Positions 27,184 through 35,597 of a stretch of 64,000 nucleotides of DNA are shown here, piece by piece (the first letter of the stretch is position 1; each line of letters opens with the position of its first letter). The DNA lies in the NCBI RefSeq assembly GCF_044336245.1, contig NZ_CP172346.1:2542001-2606000 (forward strand), written 5' to 3'. The stretch comes from Schlesneria sphaerica. GTDB taxonomy: Bacteria > Planctomycetota > Planctomycetia > Planctomycetales > Planctomycetaceae. The notes beneath the pieces are model-generated. The model had not been told where the DNA came from. It ran no database searches and saw only the letters and a list, made by a program, of their open reading frames with translations. The position numbers and the translations under genes were made by a program.

Positions 27184-28443
27184 CTACTTCCGTTTCGGTC
27201 GCTGAAAAACCTTCTGGGCCCCCAGGATTGCCTCGACCAGTTTATCAACTTCGCCGCGCGTGTTGTAAAAGGCCAGACTTGCGCGAGCTGACGACGTCAG
27301 GCCATACAGGTCATGCAGGGGCATCGTGCAATGATGTCCCGCCCGAATAGCCACTCCCTGACGATCCAGAAGATCGGAAAGGTCGTGAGCATGCAGCCCT
27401 TCAATCACAAAGCTGAGGATCGCCCCCTTGTGGTCGACCGACGGCCCGAGCAGCCGAATTCCAGGAATTCCCCTCATCCGCTGATGGGCGTAGCTCGACA
27501 ACTGATGTTCGTACTGAGCGATCCTGTCAAGTCCCACGGCGCGCAGATAGTCGATCGCGGTACTCATGGCGACCGCTTCGACAAACGGACAGGTCCCCGC
27601 CTCAAACTTGGCGGGAGGATCCGCCCAGGTCGACGACTGCTCGAACACCTCACGAATCATGTGACCACCCGCCAGGAACGGGTCCATCGCTTCCTGCAAT
27701 TCGCGGCGAGCATACAGCACACCGATGCCGGTAGGGCCGTAAAGCTTGTGTCCCGAAAATGCCAGAAAGTCGATCTTCGCTCCCTGCACATCCGTGTGAC
27801 CGTGCGGCACACTCTGAGCCGCATCCACGCAGATCAACGCACCGACGTCATGGGCTCTCCGCGCCAGTTCCGCAATCGGATTGACCGTCCCCAGCACGTT
27901 CGACATTGCGGTGACGGCGAGCAGTCGGGTCCGCGATGTCAGAACCTCATCCAGTCTGGAGAGGTCCAGTCGGCCATCATCGGTCAACGGGATGTATCTC
28001 AGTTCCGCTCCGGTCGCGCGGGCCGCGAGTTGCCAGGGAACGAGATTCGCGTGGTGCTCCATGGCATTCACCAGGACCTCATCACCAGGTTTGAGGAACT
28101 TTCTTGCCCACCCATGAGCCACGATGTTCAGCGACATCGTCGTCCCGGATGTGAAGACGATCTCGTCGACGTCGGCGGCCCCGATAAACTGGCGGACGTT
28201 TTCACGTGCGTTTTCCAGTTCCGTGGTCATCCGATCCCCCAATTCGTGGATGCCCCGATGGACGTTCGAATTGAAGTGCTCGAAACATTCGACCATTTTA
28301 TCGATGACGACACGCGGTTTTTGAGACGTCGCAGCCGTGTCGAGATAGACCAGGGTTCGGTCGTTTGAAAGTCGCTGCGCGAGAATAGGAAAGTCGCGTC
28401 GAATCGACTCAACATCGAAAGCAGGATCAGCGGTGATAGACAT
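27184..28443 (-). CDS. sufS: SufS-type cysteine desulfurase
   Basis: A 419-aa PLP-dependent class V aminotransferase that releases sulfur from cysteine for iron-sulfur cluster assembly. It shows YLDTAATSQKP, NSNVHRGIHEL, the substrate motif FTSGTT, the PLP lysine in FSGHKLYGPTG and the persulfide Cys in RAGHHCTMPLH near residue 375. The motif RAGHHC identifies the SufS (group II) type rather than IscS. No sufBCD or sufU is in the window. It is followed by a Fur-family gene; an 11-bp hairpin lies just upstream, between dapB and this gene. Confidence 0.94.
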   Translation of the reverse strand: MSITADPAFDVESIRRDFPILAQRLSNDRTLVYLDTAATSQKPRVVIDKMVECFEHFNSNVHRGIHELGDRMTTELENARENVRQFIGAADVDEIVFTSGTTMSLNIVAHGWARKFLKPGDEVLVNAMEHHANLVPWQLAARATGAELRYIPLTDDGRLDLSRLDEVLTSRTRLLAVTAMSNVLGTVNPIAELARRAHDVGALICVDAAQSVPHGHTDVQGAKIDFLAFSGHKLYGPTGIGVLYARRELQEAMDPFLAGGHMIREVFEQSSTWADPPAKFEAGTCPFVEAVAMSTAIDYLRAVGLDRIAQYEHQLSSYAHQRMRGIPGIRLLGPSVDHKGAILSFVIEGLHAHDLSDLLDRQGVAIRAGHHCTMPLHDLYGLTSSARASLAFYNTRGEVDKLVEAILGAQKVFQRPKRK

Positions 28444-28465
28444 GGGGTAGATTTTCGTCGCATGG

Positions 28466-28494
28466 CCTCGACCTGCTCAAAGCGCAGGTCGAGG
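28466..28494 (-). terminator. Perfect 11-bp stem-loop between dapB and sufS
   Basis: CCTCGACCTGC (28466-28476) and GCAGGTCGAGG (28484-28494) pair exactly with a 7-nt loop. It lies 62 nt downstream of the dapB stop and about 23 nt upstream of the sufS start codon. No strong T-run follows in either direction, so it may be a weak terminator, an attenuator or a processing site. Confidence 0.5.
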
Positions 28495-28556
28495 TTTCTA
28501 GAACCAGGCCAAGGCGTCTGGCTCCGGAACAATAAGCGGTGCCACGCCGAGAGAAA

Positions 28557-29357
28557 TTATAGACCGAGAGCGTCTTTCATCGAGTACAGCCCCGGTGACT
28601 GAGTCACCAGAAACTTGGCAGCGGTCAGCGATCCCACCGCGTAGCTGTCTCGAGATTGCCCCTTAACCGCCACTTCGAGGGTTTCTCCCAGCATTCCGTA
28701 GACGATCGTATGTTCGCCGACGTTGTCCCCGACTCGCAGCGCGTGATAGCCGATCTCATTCCGAGGACGCTGCCCTGTGCGCCCTTCCCGTCCATGCTTG
28801 TGTTCGGTCTGCCCCATCTCCGCAGCCACGATTTCGCCGAACTTCAGTGCCGTTCCGCTGGGTGCATCTTCTTTGTAGCGATGATGTCGTTCGATGATTT
28901 CTACATCGACCCCGCTCGAATGGTCCTTCAGGGCGCGAGAAGCATCCGCGACAAGTTTCATCGCGATATTGACTGCGAGACTCATGCTGGGAGCCATCAG
29001 AACCGGAATCACCTTTGACGCGGCGACGACATCGGCTCGCTGTGATTCTGTCAGCCCTGTGGTGGCAATCACCAGAGGAATCTTCCGCTCTTTACTGAGC
29101 GTCAGGATATGAGCACACCCTTCGGGGGTCGAGAAATCGATGATCACATCAACCGGTTGATCGATGGTGGCACTCAGCGGCACATTCAGCTTGCCAATCC
29201 CGGCCAGTTCTCCTGCATCGAGACCTAGCTTGGGGGACGACGCAGACTCGAAGGCGGCGGTAACTTGCAGTGCTTTGTCCTGATGGGCCAACGCGACCAC
29301 ACGCTGCCCCATCCGTCCGGCGGCACCGTTAACTCCTACTTTCAGAGCGTTTGACAT
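28557..29357 (-). CDS. dapB: 4-hydroxy-tetrahydrodipicolinate reductase
   Basis: A 266-aa NAD(P)H-dependent enzyme of lysine and diaminopimelate synthesis. It shows the nucleotide-binding VGVNGAAGRMGQRVV, DFSTPEGCAHIL, ATTGLTES, the catalytic EIIERHHRYKEDAPSGTAL (trimmed here to its diagnostic HHRYKEDAPSGTA) and GEHTIVYGMLGETLE. The length matches E. coli DapB (273 aa). The gene is not in a dap cluster; it precedes sufS by 114 nt. The presence of the diaminopimelate route is consistent with a peptidoglycan-making planctomycete and the DacB-type enzyme at the right edge. Confidence 0.96.
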   Translation of the reverse strand: MSNALKVGVNGAAGRMGQRVVALAHQDKALQVTAAFESASSPKLGLDAGELAGIGKLNVPLSATIDQPVDVIIDFSTPEGCAHILTLSKERKIPLVIATTGLTESQRADVVAASKVIPVLMAPSMSLAVNIAMKLVADASRALKDHSSGVDVEIIERHHRYKEDAPSGTALKFGEIVAAEMGQTEHKHGREGRTGQRPRNEIGYHALRVGDNVGEHTIVYGMLGETLEVAVKGQSRDSYAVGSLTAAKFLVTQSPGLYSMKDALGL

Positions 29358-29997
29358 TCAAAAATCCTCTTCATTCCGCTGTGTCTGTCACAAGCCGCGA
29401 TTGTAATGCAATTCGACTCCCAAAAAAATGGGCCCCTGCCCGGCGCAGCCACGGCGATCCAATTTCACTCTGTCGAACGGGACCAGACAGCATGCGGGCA
29501 CTCCGATGAACGACTCAAGACAACCCCACATGCACACCGGACCGGCAGGCCGCGATCAGCAGTTCGCAGCAGGGTCACGAGGGACGCCGACATGAGCAAA
29601 ACGTCCGGCAGAACCGACCAACCGCCGATTCAACTCAGCTTCGACGAGTCAGAGGCGTCTATGGTCGAGACAGCTCCCGTGATGTTCCACGCTCGGCAGC
29701 AGAGAACGGGACCACTTGATCAACAAAAGTGAGAGACAACCGTCAGAAGAATCAGAAACCCAGCGATTTAACGACATCGAGCGACTTGATGTGATCGCAA
29801 CAATGAAACAGGCGCAAAGACGCTCACCGCAACACACTCATCCCCTCCCCCGCGTGCATCACCCCTTCGCTGCGGGGAGAGGTCGCCGAGCGGATACCGC
29901 AGTTGGCCCGCTGCGCAATCGCTCACACTTGCGCGACCTGCCTGCTGGCAGAATCGAGCAGAGTCAGAGAAGTACCTGCATCCGTGCGATGACAGAT
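29358..29997. other. Long gene-poor spacer
   Basis: About 640 bp between the starts/ends of two minus-strand genes. A plus-strand ORF at 29406-29732 is polar and without ribosome site; a shorter frame inside it (from ATG 29592) is equally unsupported. No RNA gene, repeat or promoter stands out. Confidence 0.45.
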
Positions 29998-30273
29998 TCA
30001 GATGACGGCTTCCACGTCATCGGCCTTCAGGCTGGCCATCGAGTAGAAGAGATTCTCGGACTCGCATTTCTCAACGTACTCTTTGGGCATGGTCTCCAGC
30101 GTGGTGGCATCCCATTCGATGATCACCGACTGGCTGGGAGGTTTTCCTGATGTTTCCACAACGGAGCCCGTCCAACCTGCTAATGAGATCTCGGGAAATT
30201 CGGGCGAGTTAACGCCACCCTTTACTCGAATTCGAGATCCTTCAAGCCCTCCCGTGGCTTTTTTCTTCGCCAT
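29998..30273 (-). CDS. 91-aa hypothetical protein, SH3-like beta fold likely
   Basis: A small basic-then-acidic protein beginning MAKKKATGGLEGSRIRVKGG. The alternation of beta-strand stretches (ISLAGWTGSVVETSG, QSVIIEWDATTLETMP) suggests a small beta-barrel like KOW/SH3 domains. The C-terminus (YVEKCESENLFYSMASL) is helical and acidic. Similar small proteins occur singly in planctomycete genomes, but no function is known to me. The start ATG 30271-30273 is preferred over the upstream in-frame start at 30300. Confidence 0.6.
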   Translation of the reverse strand: MAKKKATGGLEGSRIRVKGGVNSPEFPEISLAGWTGSVVETSGKPPSQSVIIEWDATTLETMPKEYVEKCESENLFYSMASLKADDVEAVI

Positions 30274-30652
30274 CAAAACCTCGCCAATCTGAACGGTCAA
30301 AAACGGTTCATCGAGTCACTTTGGAACGGATTCCAAAACCGACAATATCGAACAGTCACGCCTGAAATCAAGCACAGTCGCGAAGGAGCCTGAATGATTG
30401 AGCCCCAGCAGTCGCCCTTCGTCTACCCCAGACGAGGCAGACAATTGGAGATGAATGACCTGCTGCGGTTATGACGCGGCGCTTTGAGAAAAGGTTACCA
30501 AGGTCCGTGGAGTCAAATGACTTCCCATTCGTGGGAATGGTAGCGAAAGATGTTCGGCTCGCTTGAAAGGGTGAAATCCATCTGGCATAGTTGGCCCGCT
30601 CCCTGCCGCCTCCCATCATGTGGGCGGGCTCGATTCCGAATGGACACAACCC
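30274..30652. other. Spacer upstream of the nuo cluster
   Basis: About 380 bp, presumably holding the promoters of the nuo operon and of the divergent small gene. A hairpin TTCCCA-TTCG-TGGGAA lies at 30522-30537. No clear sigma70-type promoter was found. Confidence 0.5.
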
Positions 30653-31921
30653 ATGCATGGCTTGCTGGCCTCAATCACGTTGCAGGACTTCCTGGTCAGG
30701 GTAATCTCGTCTACGGCGAAAATTCCCGCTGATTCAGAGACACTTCTTCTTGTTGCTTTCCTCTTGGCAGCAGTCATCCACGCCTCCCTGCTTCTGGGGT
30801 TGTTCGGTGGACTTCCCGTCTTCTACATCTGGCTCGAACGAAAAGTCGCCGGTCGTATTCAAGACCGCCTGGGCCCCACACGTGTCGGTGGCAGTTTCGG
30901 CTGGCTGCAAACGATTGCAGACGGCATCAAGTTGATCCAGAAGGAAGACCTTGTTCCGAAGGATGCCGACAACCTCGTTTTCCGCATGGCACCCTATCTC
31001 GCAACGATCGCATCCTTTGGCGCGTTCATGGTTCTGCCCATCTCCGACGGCTGGGTCGCCGTTGCAGCAGAATGCGGAGCTTTTTTGATCCTGGCACTCA
31101 TGTCACTCGAAGTCCTCGGGATTATTCTCGCGGGATATTCGAGCGGTTCGAAATGGGCACTTTTCGGCGCAATGCGCGAAGCGGCTCAAATGGTGAGCTA
31201 TGAAATCCCACTCGCGATCTGTGCCTTGATACCGCTGATGATCGCCGGATCGCTGAACTTCCAGGTGATCGGCCGGTTGCAGTCGGGCGGCTTCTGGAAC
31301 TGGTTTCTGTTTCATGACCCCTTCACCTTTCTGGCCTTCTTCGCCTACTTCACAGTGGCAACAGCTAGCGTCAAACGAGCCCCCTTCGATCTTGCCGAAG
31401 CCGAAAGCGAACTGGTCGCCGGTTTCCATACCGAGTACAGCGGCTTCCGGTGGTCGATCTTCTTTCTCGCCGAATATTCGAGCATGTTTGCCGTCAGCGC
31501 CGTGGCGGCAATTCTGTTTCTGGGAGGCTGGCACGACGGTCTGATGATCGACAGCCTGTTCGACGGGTTGCGTGGTACGGGAAGTGGCTGGATTTCAGGC
31601 TTTTCGATCGGGACGTACATTGCAAATCTGTTCGGCGCGATCGTCCTGATTACGAAAGCCTGTCTGCTGGTCTTTGTGCAGATCTGGGTTCGGTGGACGT
31701 TGCCTCGCCTGAGAATCGATCAGGTGATGACCACCTGCCTCAAGTACCTCGTCCCGATCAGTTGCTTTCTCTTTCTGATGGCCGTTCTGTGGCCACTGAC
31801 ACTCACCACTGTCTTTTCACGTCCGATTCTGGCTGGTGCACCACTCGGTGAAAAAGCGGTCCTCCGTTCAACAGCCACTGGCATTCACGTCGCGTCAGAG
31901 GGCAAGGGGGGACCACAATGA
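30653..31921 (+). CDS. nuoH: NADH-quinone oxidoreductase subunit H
   Basis: A 422-aa membrane subunit forming part of the quinone-binding chamber of complex I. The family signatures WLERKVAGRIQDRLGPTRVG, near residue 60, and SVKRAPFDLAEAESELVAG are intact, and eight or nine helices are visible. The C-terminus is about 70 residues longer than in E. coli NuoH, ending in a polar tail. The start is taken at ATG 30653; the frame is open a further 33 nt to a GTG. Its stop overlaps the nuoJ start (ATGA). In most operons nuoI follows nuoH; here nuoJ follows directly. Confidence 0.95.
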   Translation: MHGLLASITLQDFLVRVISSTAKIPADSETLLLVAFLLAAVIHASLLLGLFGGLPVFYIWLERKVAGRIQDRLGPTRVGGSFGWLQTIADGIKLIQKEDLVPKDADNLVFRMAPYLATIASFGAFMVLPISDGWVAVAAECGAFLILALMSLEVLGIILAGYSSGSKWALFGAMREAAQMVSYEIPLAICALIPLMIAGSLNFQVIGRLQSGGFWNWFLFHDPFTFLAFFAYFTVATASVKRAPFDLAEAESELVAGFHTEYSGFRWSIFFLAEYSSMFAVSAVAAILFLGGWHDGLMIDSLFDGLRGTGSGWISGFSIGTYIANLFGAIVLITKACLLVFVQIWVRWTLPRLRIDQVMTTCLKYLVPISCFLFLMAVLWPLTLTTVFSRPILAGAPLGEKAVLRSTATGIHVASEGKGGPQ

Positions 31922-32610
31922 TTGAACAACTTCTGTTCTACACATTCGCCTTTCTTGCCTGTGGTGGCGCGATTGCTGTCGCCGCATCACAGAACGTGGT
32001 TCGAATGGCGTTCTGGCTGGTTGTATCTCTTGGTTCCGTCGCGGCACTTTTCTTTCTGCTCCATGCCGATTTTCTCGGAGCTGCCCAGCTACTGATCTAT
32101 GTCGGTGGTACAGTCGTCCTGCTGGTCTTCGGTGTGATGCTGACTGCCAGTGGACCCTATTCCACGATCAAGACTTCACCGGCGGAAGGCATCATGGGTG
32201 CCGCAGTGGGAGTCCTGCTGCTCTTCGTCCTGATCTCTTCAATCGGGTATGTCGATTGGGCCGATATCACTGCCCGATCACCGACCATCCCGGCAGCACC
32301 TGTTCTCGCCGACCTGACGCTCGGTGCACACGCCGAAGAGGTACTCGTTAATACCGGATCAACACAGGCGAAAGCAGATCTGGAAGCACGCGTGCAACAG
32401 GGGCGAACGATCCGGCAGTTGGGGATGAGCTTCCTGGGAATGCGTGTGGATCGAAACCTTGCCGAAGGAGGAGCACAGGGGTTGGCCCCTGGATATTTCT
32501 TGCCATTTGAAATTGTTTCCGTTCATCTGCTTGTCGTCTTGATTGGAGCTGCATACCTCGCGCGGGCAAAACGACGCGCCGTGTCGGAAGAAGCTGTCAG
32601 TCTGGAATAA
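31918..32610 (+). CDS. nuoJ: NADH-quinone oxidoreductase subunit J
   Basis: A 230-aa five-helix membrane subunit. It shows ASQNVVRMAFWLVVSLGSVA and LGAAQLLIYVGGTVVLLVFG, the latter being the conserved third helix with its pi-bulge region. A non-conserved extracytoplasmic loop of about 70 residues (about 112-185) precedes the last helix. It starts in the ATGA overlap with nuoH and is followed 50 nt later by nuoK, consistent with one transcript and translational coupling. Confidence 0.95.
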   Translation: MIEQLLFYTFAFLACGGAIAVAASQNVVRMAFWLVVSLGSVAALFFLLHADFLGAAQLLIYVGGTVVLLVFGVMLTASGPYSTIKTSPAEGIMGAAVGVLLLFVLISSIGYVDWADITARSPTIPAAPVLADLTLGAHAEEVLVNTGSTQAKADLEARVQQGRTIRQLGMSFLGMRVDRNLAEGGAQGLAPGYFLPFEIVSVHLLVVLIGAAYLARAKRRAVSEEAVSLE

Positions 32611-32660
32611 TGGCGATCGCTGCTCACAGCCACCGTCAGTCTGGAAAGTGAAATTCGATC

Positions 32661-32972
32661 ATGGGTGAAATTGGCCTGAATGCCTATCTGATGGTAGGTG
32701 CAGTGTTATTCGTCTGCGGCGTTGTCTGCATGGCGACAAAGCGAAACGGCATCGGGATCCTGATGGGGGTCGAACTGGTGCTGAACGGCGCGAATGTCAA
32801 TTTCGTCGCCTTCTCTCGCTATACCCCACTGGGTCTGGACGGTCAGGCAACGGCACTCTTCGTCATCGTTCTGGCAGCTGCCGAGGCGGCAGTGGCACTC
32901 GCGATCGCTCTCAACTTCTATAACAACCATTTGACAATCGATGTGGACCGAGGAAACGAGCTGCAGGGATAG
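32661..32972 (+). CDS. nuoK: NADH-quinone oxidoreductase subunit K
   Basis: A 103-aa MnhC-like subunit with three helices. It shows MGVELVLNGANVNFVAFSRY, where the Glu of helix 2 is the proton-pathway residue, and VLAAAEAAVALAIALNFYNN with the second conserved Glu. The length is typical (E. coli NuoK has 100 residues). It sits between nuoJ and nuoL as in standard operons. Confidence 0.97.
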   Translation: MGEIGLNAYLMVGAVLFVCGVVCMATKRNGIGILMGVELVLNGANVNFVAFSRYTPLGLDGQATALFVIVLAAAEAAVALAIALNFYNNHLTIDVDRGNELQG

Positions 32973-33108
32973 CGATCTTCCAGGTGAACTGTGCCCGTCA
33001 CTTGCGAAATGAATCGCTGCAAGTAACGTGCACTGGCTGAAATAAAGAGAGATCAGAAACCACGGACGAATCAGTCTGTGTCCAGCCCACATATTCAGTG
33101 ATGGAATT

Positions 33109-35538
33109 ATGACTGAGACTGGTGAAGTATTGATGTATCTGCTGACGGTGGCATGGCTCTTGCCACTTGTCGGCTTCGTCGTCGAGATCTACTGGCTCAG
33201 ATGGTCGCATCGACTGCATCAGGGTGCCGCCTACACGGCCGTGGCGTGTATCGGCATCGGCTTTCTCTGCAGCCTTTCCGCATTGATCTATTGGGGCAAC
33301 CAGACACACTGGGCGGCCTTGTCAGAGCCCGAACATCATGCTCACGTGGGGTCGCACGACGCCGAACACCATGACAGCTCGGCCCCCCACCACGACGATG
33401 CCAAGGCGCACGCTGAGGCTGTGCATGCAGACACCCATCCGGCGGACGATCACGCTGAGGCGGCTCACCCGACTCCCGCTGCTCCGAAGTACTTCTCCGG
33501 AACCTACTACGAACTGGCTCGTTTCAGTGGACTGCGGATCTCGCTGGACTGGTATATCGACAGTCTGACGCTGGTCATGTTCACGATGGTAACCTTCATC
33601 GCGACGTGCATTCATCTGTTTGCAATCGGCTACATGCAGGAAGAGCTGACCGAAGAATACGAAGACCATGAAGTCCACCTTCACAACGGAGGGCACTTCA
33701 GTCGCCCCGGACGATTTTACCGCTTCTTCGCCTATCTCTCGCTGTTCTGCTTTTCGATGCTCGGTCTGGTTCTGGCCGGCAACATTTTCCAGGTCTTTAT
33801 TTTCTGGGAACTGGTCGGTCTGTGCAGCTACCTGTTGATCGGTTTCTACATTGAGCGGAAATCGGCGAGCACCGCAGCCAACAAAGCGTTCATCATGAAC
33901 CGTGTCGGAGACTTTGGATTTCTGATCGGGATGATGATCCTGTGGACCTCGTTCGGGACTTTCCAGTTCGGGGATCGCGGCGAAGGGGAACACGCCGAGG
34001 CAGGCCTGTTCACAATGGTTCGTGGAAACGACGGGACGCTCGACGTCTCAGACGACGGTCAGCAGGTCCACTTGCGCGACGCTCATGGCCACCGCGCAGA
34101 AAGAGACGGACTGCCATTGACGATCAGTTATTCACTACTGGTCGCCGCAGGCTTGGGAATTTTTGCGGGCAGCATCGGAAAGAGTGCCCAGTTCCCGCTC
34201 CACACCTGGCTCCCCGACGCGATGGAAGGTCCCACTCCCGTTTCCGCGCTCGTGCACTCGGCAACCATGGTCGCCGCTGGTGTCTATCTGGCAGGCCGGT
34301 TCTACCCCGTGTTTACTCCTGAAGTGCTGCTGGGGATTGCTTACATCGGCTGCATTACCCTGTTCGTCGCAGCCACAATCGCCCTGGTCGTAACGGACAT
34401 CAAACGGGTCCTGGCCTATTCCACGATCAGTCAACTCGGCTACATGATGCTGGGGATCGGAGTCGCGGGCTGGGGAGCGGGACTGTTCCACCTCGTGACG
34501 CATGCCTTCTTCAAATCGCTGATGTTCTTGTGCTCGGGCAGTGTGATTGCCGGCTGCCACCATGAACAGGATATGCGGAAGATGGGCGGACTCCGCCACA
34601 AGATGAAGATCACCGCTTACACCATGCTCGTCGGCGTGATCGCCATTGCGGGGCTGGCAATTCCAGGGACCGCCATCGGATTCTCGGGCTTTTACTCCAA
34701 GGATGCCATCGTCGCTTCCGCTTTGGCCTACAGCGAATTAAATCCAAACCATTTCCTGCTGTTCATCACGCCTCTGGTCACGGCAGGAATCACGTCATTC
34801 TACATGTTCCGCCTCTGGTTCATGACGTTCGCGGGCGAACCTCGTGATGCTCATGTTTATGAGCACTGCCACGAGAATCCGCGAATCATGACCGTTCCGC
34901 TGATCGTCTTGGCAGTCCTTGCAGCCGCATGTGCCTGGCCCGGCGAGAGTGGACCGCTGTATCGGTTGATCACCGACAGCGAGACCGTCCCGGCCGCGAC
35001 TCGCGTTGTGTCCGCAGGAGCATCACAAGTCACACTTCCCAGCCATCACGGGCATGACAGTGACGTCCACCACGTTCACGCGATGGCGGGGTTTCTCGCT
35101 TTGGTCGCTGCCTTCGTCGGTATGGGCCTCGCTTATCTGCTGTACGTGAAAAAGTCGGTTGACCCGGATCAGGTTCGCAGGCAATTTTCTTCAGTCTATG
35201 ATTTCCTGGTCGACAAATGGCGATTCGACACGCTGTACGATGTGATGTTTGTTGCCCCCGTTCATGTCGTCGCCAAGTGGTGCGTGAACTTTGACCGGAA
35301 GGTGCTTGACTCCATTCTGCACGGAGCTGCCGGCCTGACAGTGATGGTGTCCAAACTTGACCGCAAGTTCGATGAGACGTTCATCGATGGTCTGGTCAAT
35401 CTGGTCGGAAGCATGACATACACAGTCGGATCATCGCTGAAGGCCGTTCAGACCGGTCACCTGCGGCAATATGTGATGTGGATCGCGGTCGGCGTCATCG
35501 TGTTGTTCGGTGCCTTGTACACGACAATTCCGAAGTAA
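33109..35538 (+). CDS. nuoL: NADH-quinone oxidoreductase subunit L with His-rich insertion
   Basis: An 809-aa antiporter-like subunit (E. coli NuoL has 613). It shows LVGLCSYLLIGFY with the key Glu, FPLHTWLPDAMEGPTPVSALVHSATMVAAG and DIKRVLAYSTISQLGYMMLG. Residues 73-120, in the loop between the second and third hydrophobic segments, hold 13 His among Asp, Ala and Glu; a further insertion lies near 305-340. By E. coli topology the His-rich loop faces the periplasm. The C-terminal long amphipathic helix region is present near 690-780. It lies 136 nt after nuoK. Confidence 0.95.
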   Translation: MTETGEVLMYLLTVAWLLPLVGFVVEIYWLRWSHRLHQGAAYTAVACIGIGFLCSLSALIYWGNQTHWAALSEPEHHAHVGSHDAEHHDSSAPHHDDAKAHAEAVHADTHPADDHAEAAHPTPAAPKYFSGTYYELARFSGLRISLDWYIDSLTLVMFTMVTFIATCIHLFAIGYMQEELTEEYEDHEVHLHNGGHFSRPGRFYRFFAYLSLFCFSMLGLVLAGNIFQVFIFWELVGLCSYLLIGFYIERKSASTAANKAFIMNRVGDFGFLIGMMILWTSFGTFQFGDRGEGEHAEAGLFTMVRGNDGTLDVSDDGQQVHLRDAHGHRAERDGLPLTISYSLLVAAGLGIFAGSIGKSAQFPLHTWLPDAMEGPTPVSALVHSATMVAAGVYLAGRFYPVFTPEVLLGIAYIGCITLFVAATIALVVTDIKRVLAYSTISQLGYMMLGIGVAGWGAGLFHLVTHAFFKSLMFLCSGSVIAGCHHEQDMRKMGGLRHKMKITAYTMLVGVIAIAGLAIPGTAIGFSGFYSKDAIVASALAYSELNPNHFLLFITPLVTAGITSFYMFRLWFMTFAGEPRDAHVYEHCHENPRIMTVPLIVLAVLAAACAWPGESGPLYRLITDSETVPAATRVVSAGASQVTLPSHHGHDSDVHHVHAMAGFLALVAAFVGMGLAYLLYVKKSVDPDQVRRQFSSVYDFLVDKWRFDTLYDVMFVAPVHVVAKWCVNFDRKVLDSILHGAAGLTVMVSKLDRKFDETFIDGLVNLVGSMTYTVGSSLKAVQTGHLRQYVMWIAVGVIVLFGALYTTIPK

Positions 35539-35597
35539 TCTTGGATTCTGCCTGCCATCTGAATGGTTGATGCACGAATGAGGGAATGAAATTCATC

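Noticed and set aside
27313..28368. 351-aa antisense frame over sufS
   Set aside because: SufS motifs on the other strand are complete; the antisense product is His/Arg/Gln-rich without a recognisable fold.
29406..29732. 108-aa plus-strand ORF upstream of dapB
   Set aside because: No ribosome site, polar composition, and no homology-like features; a shorter internal ATG is equally weak.
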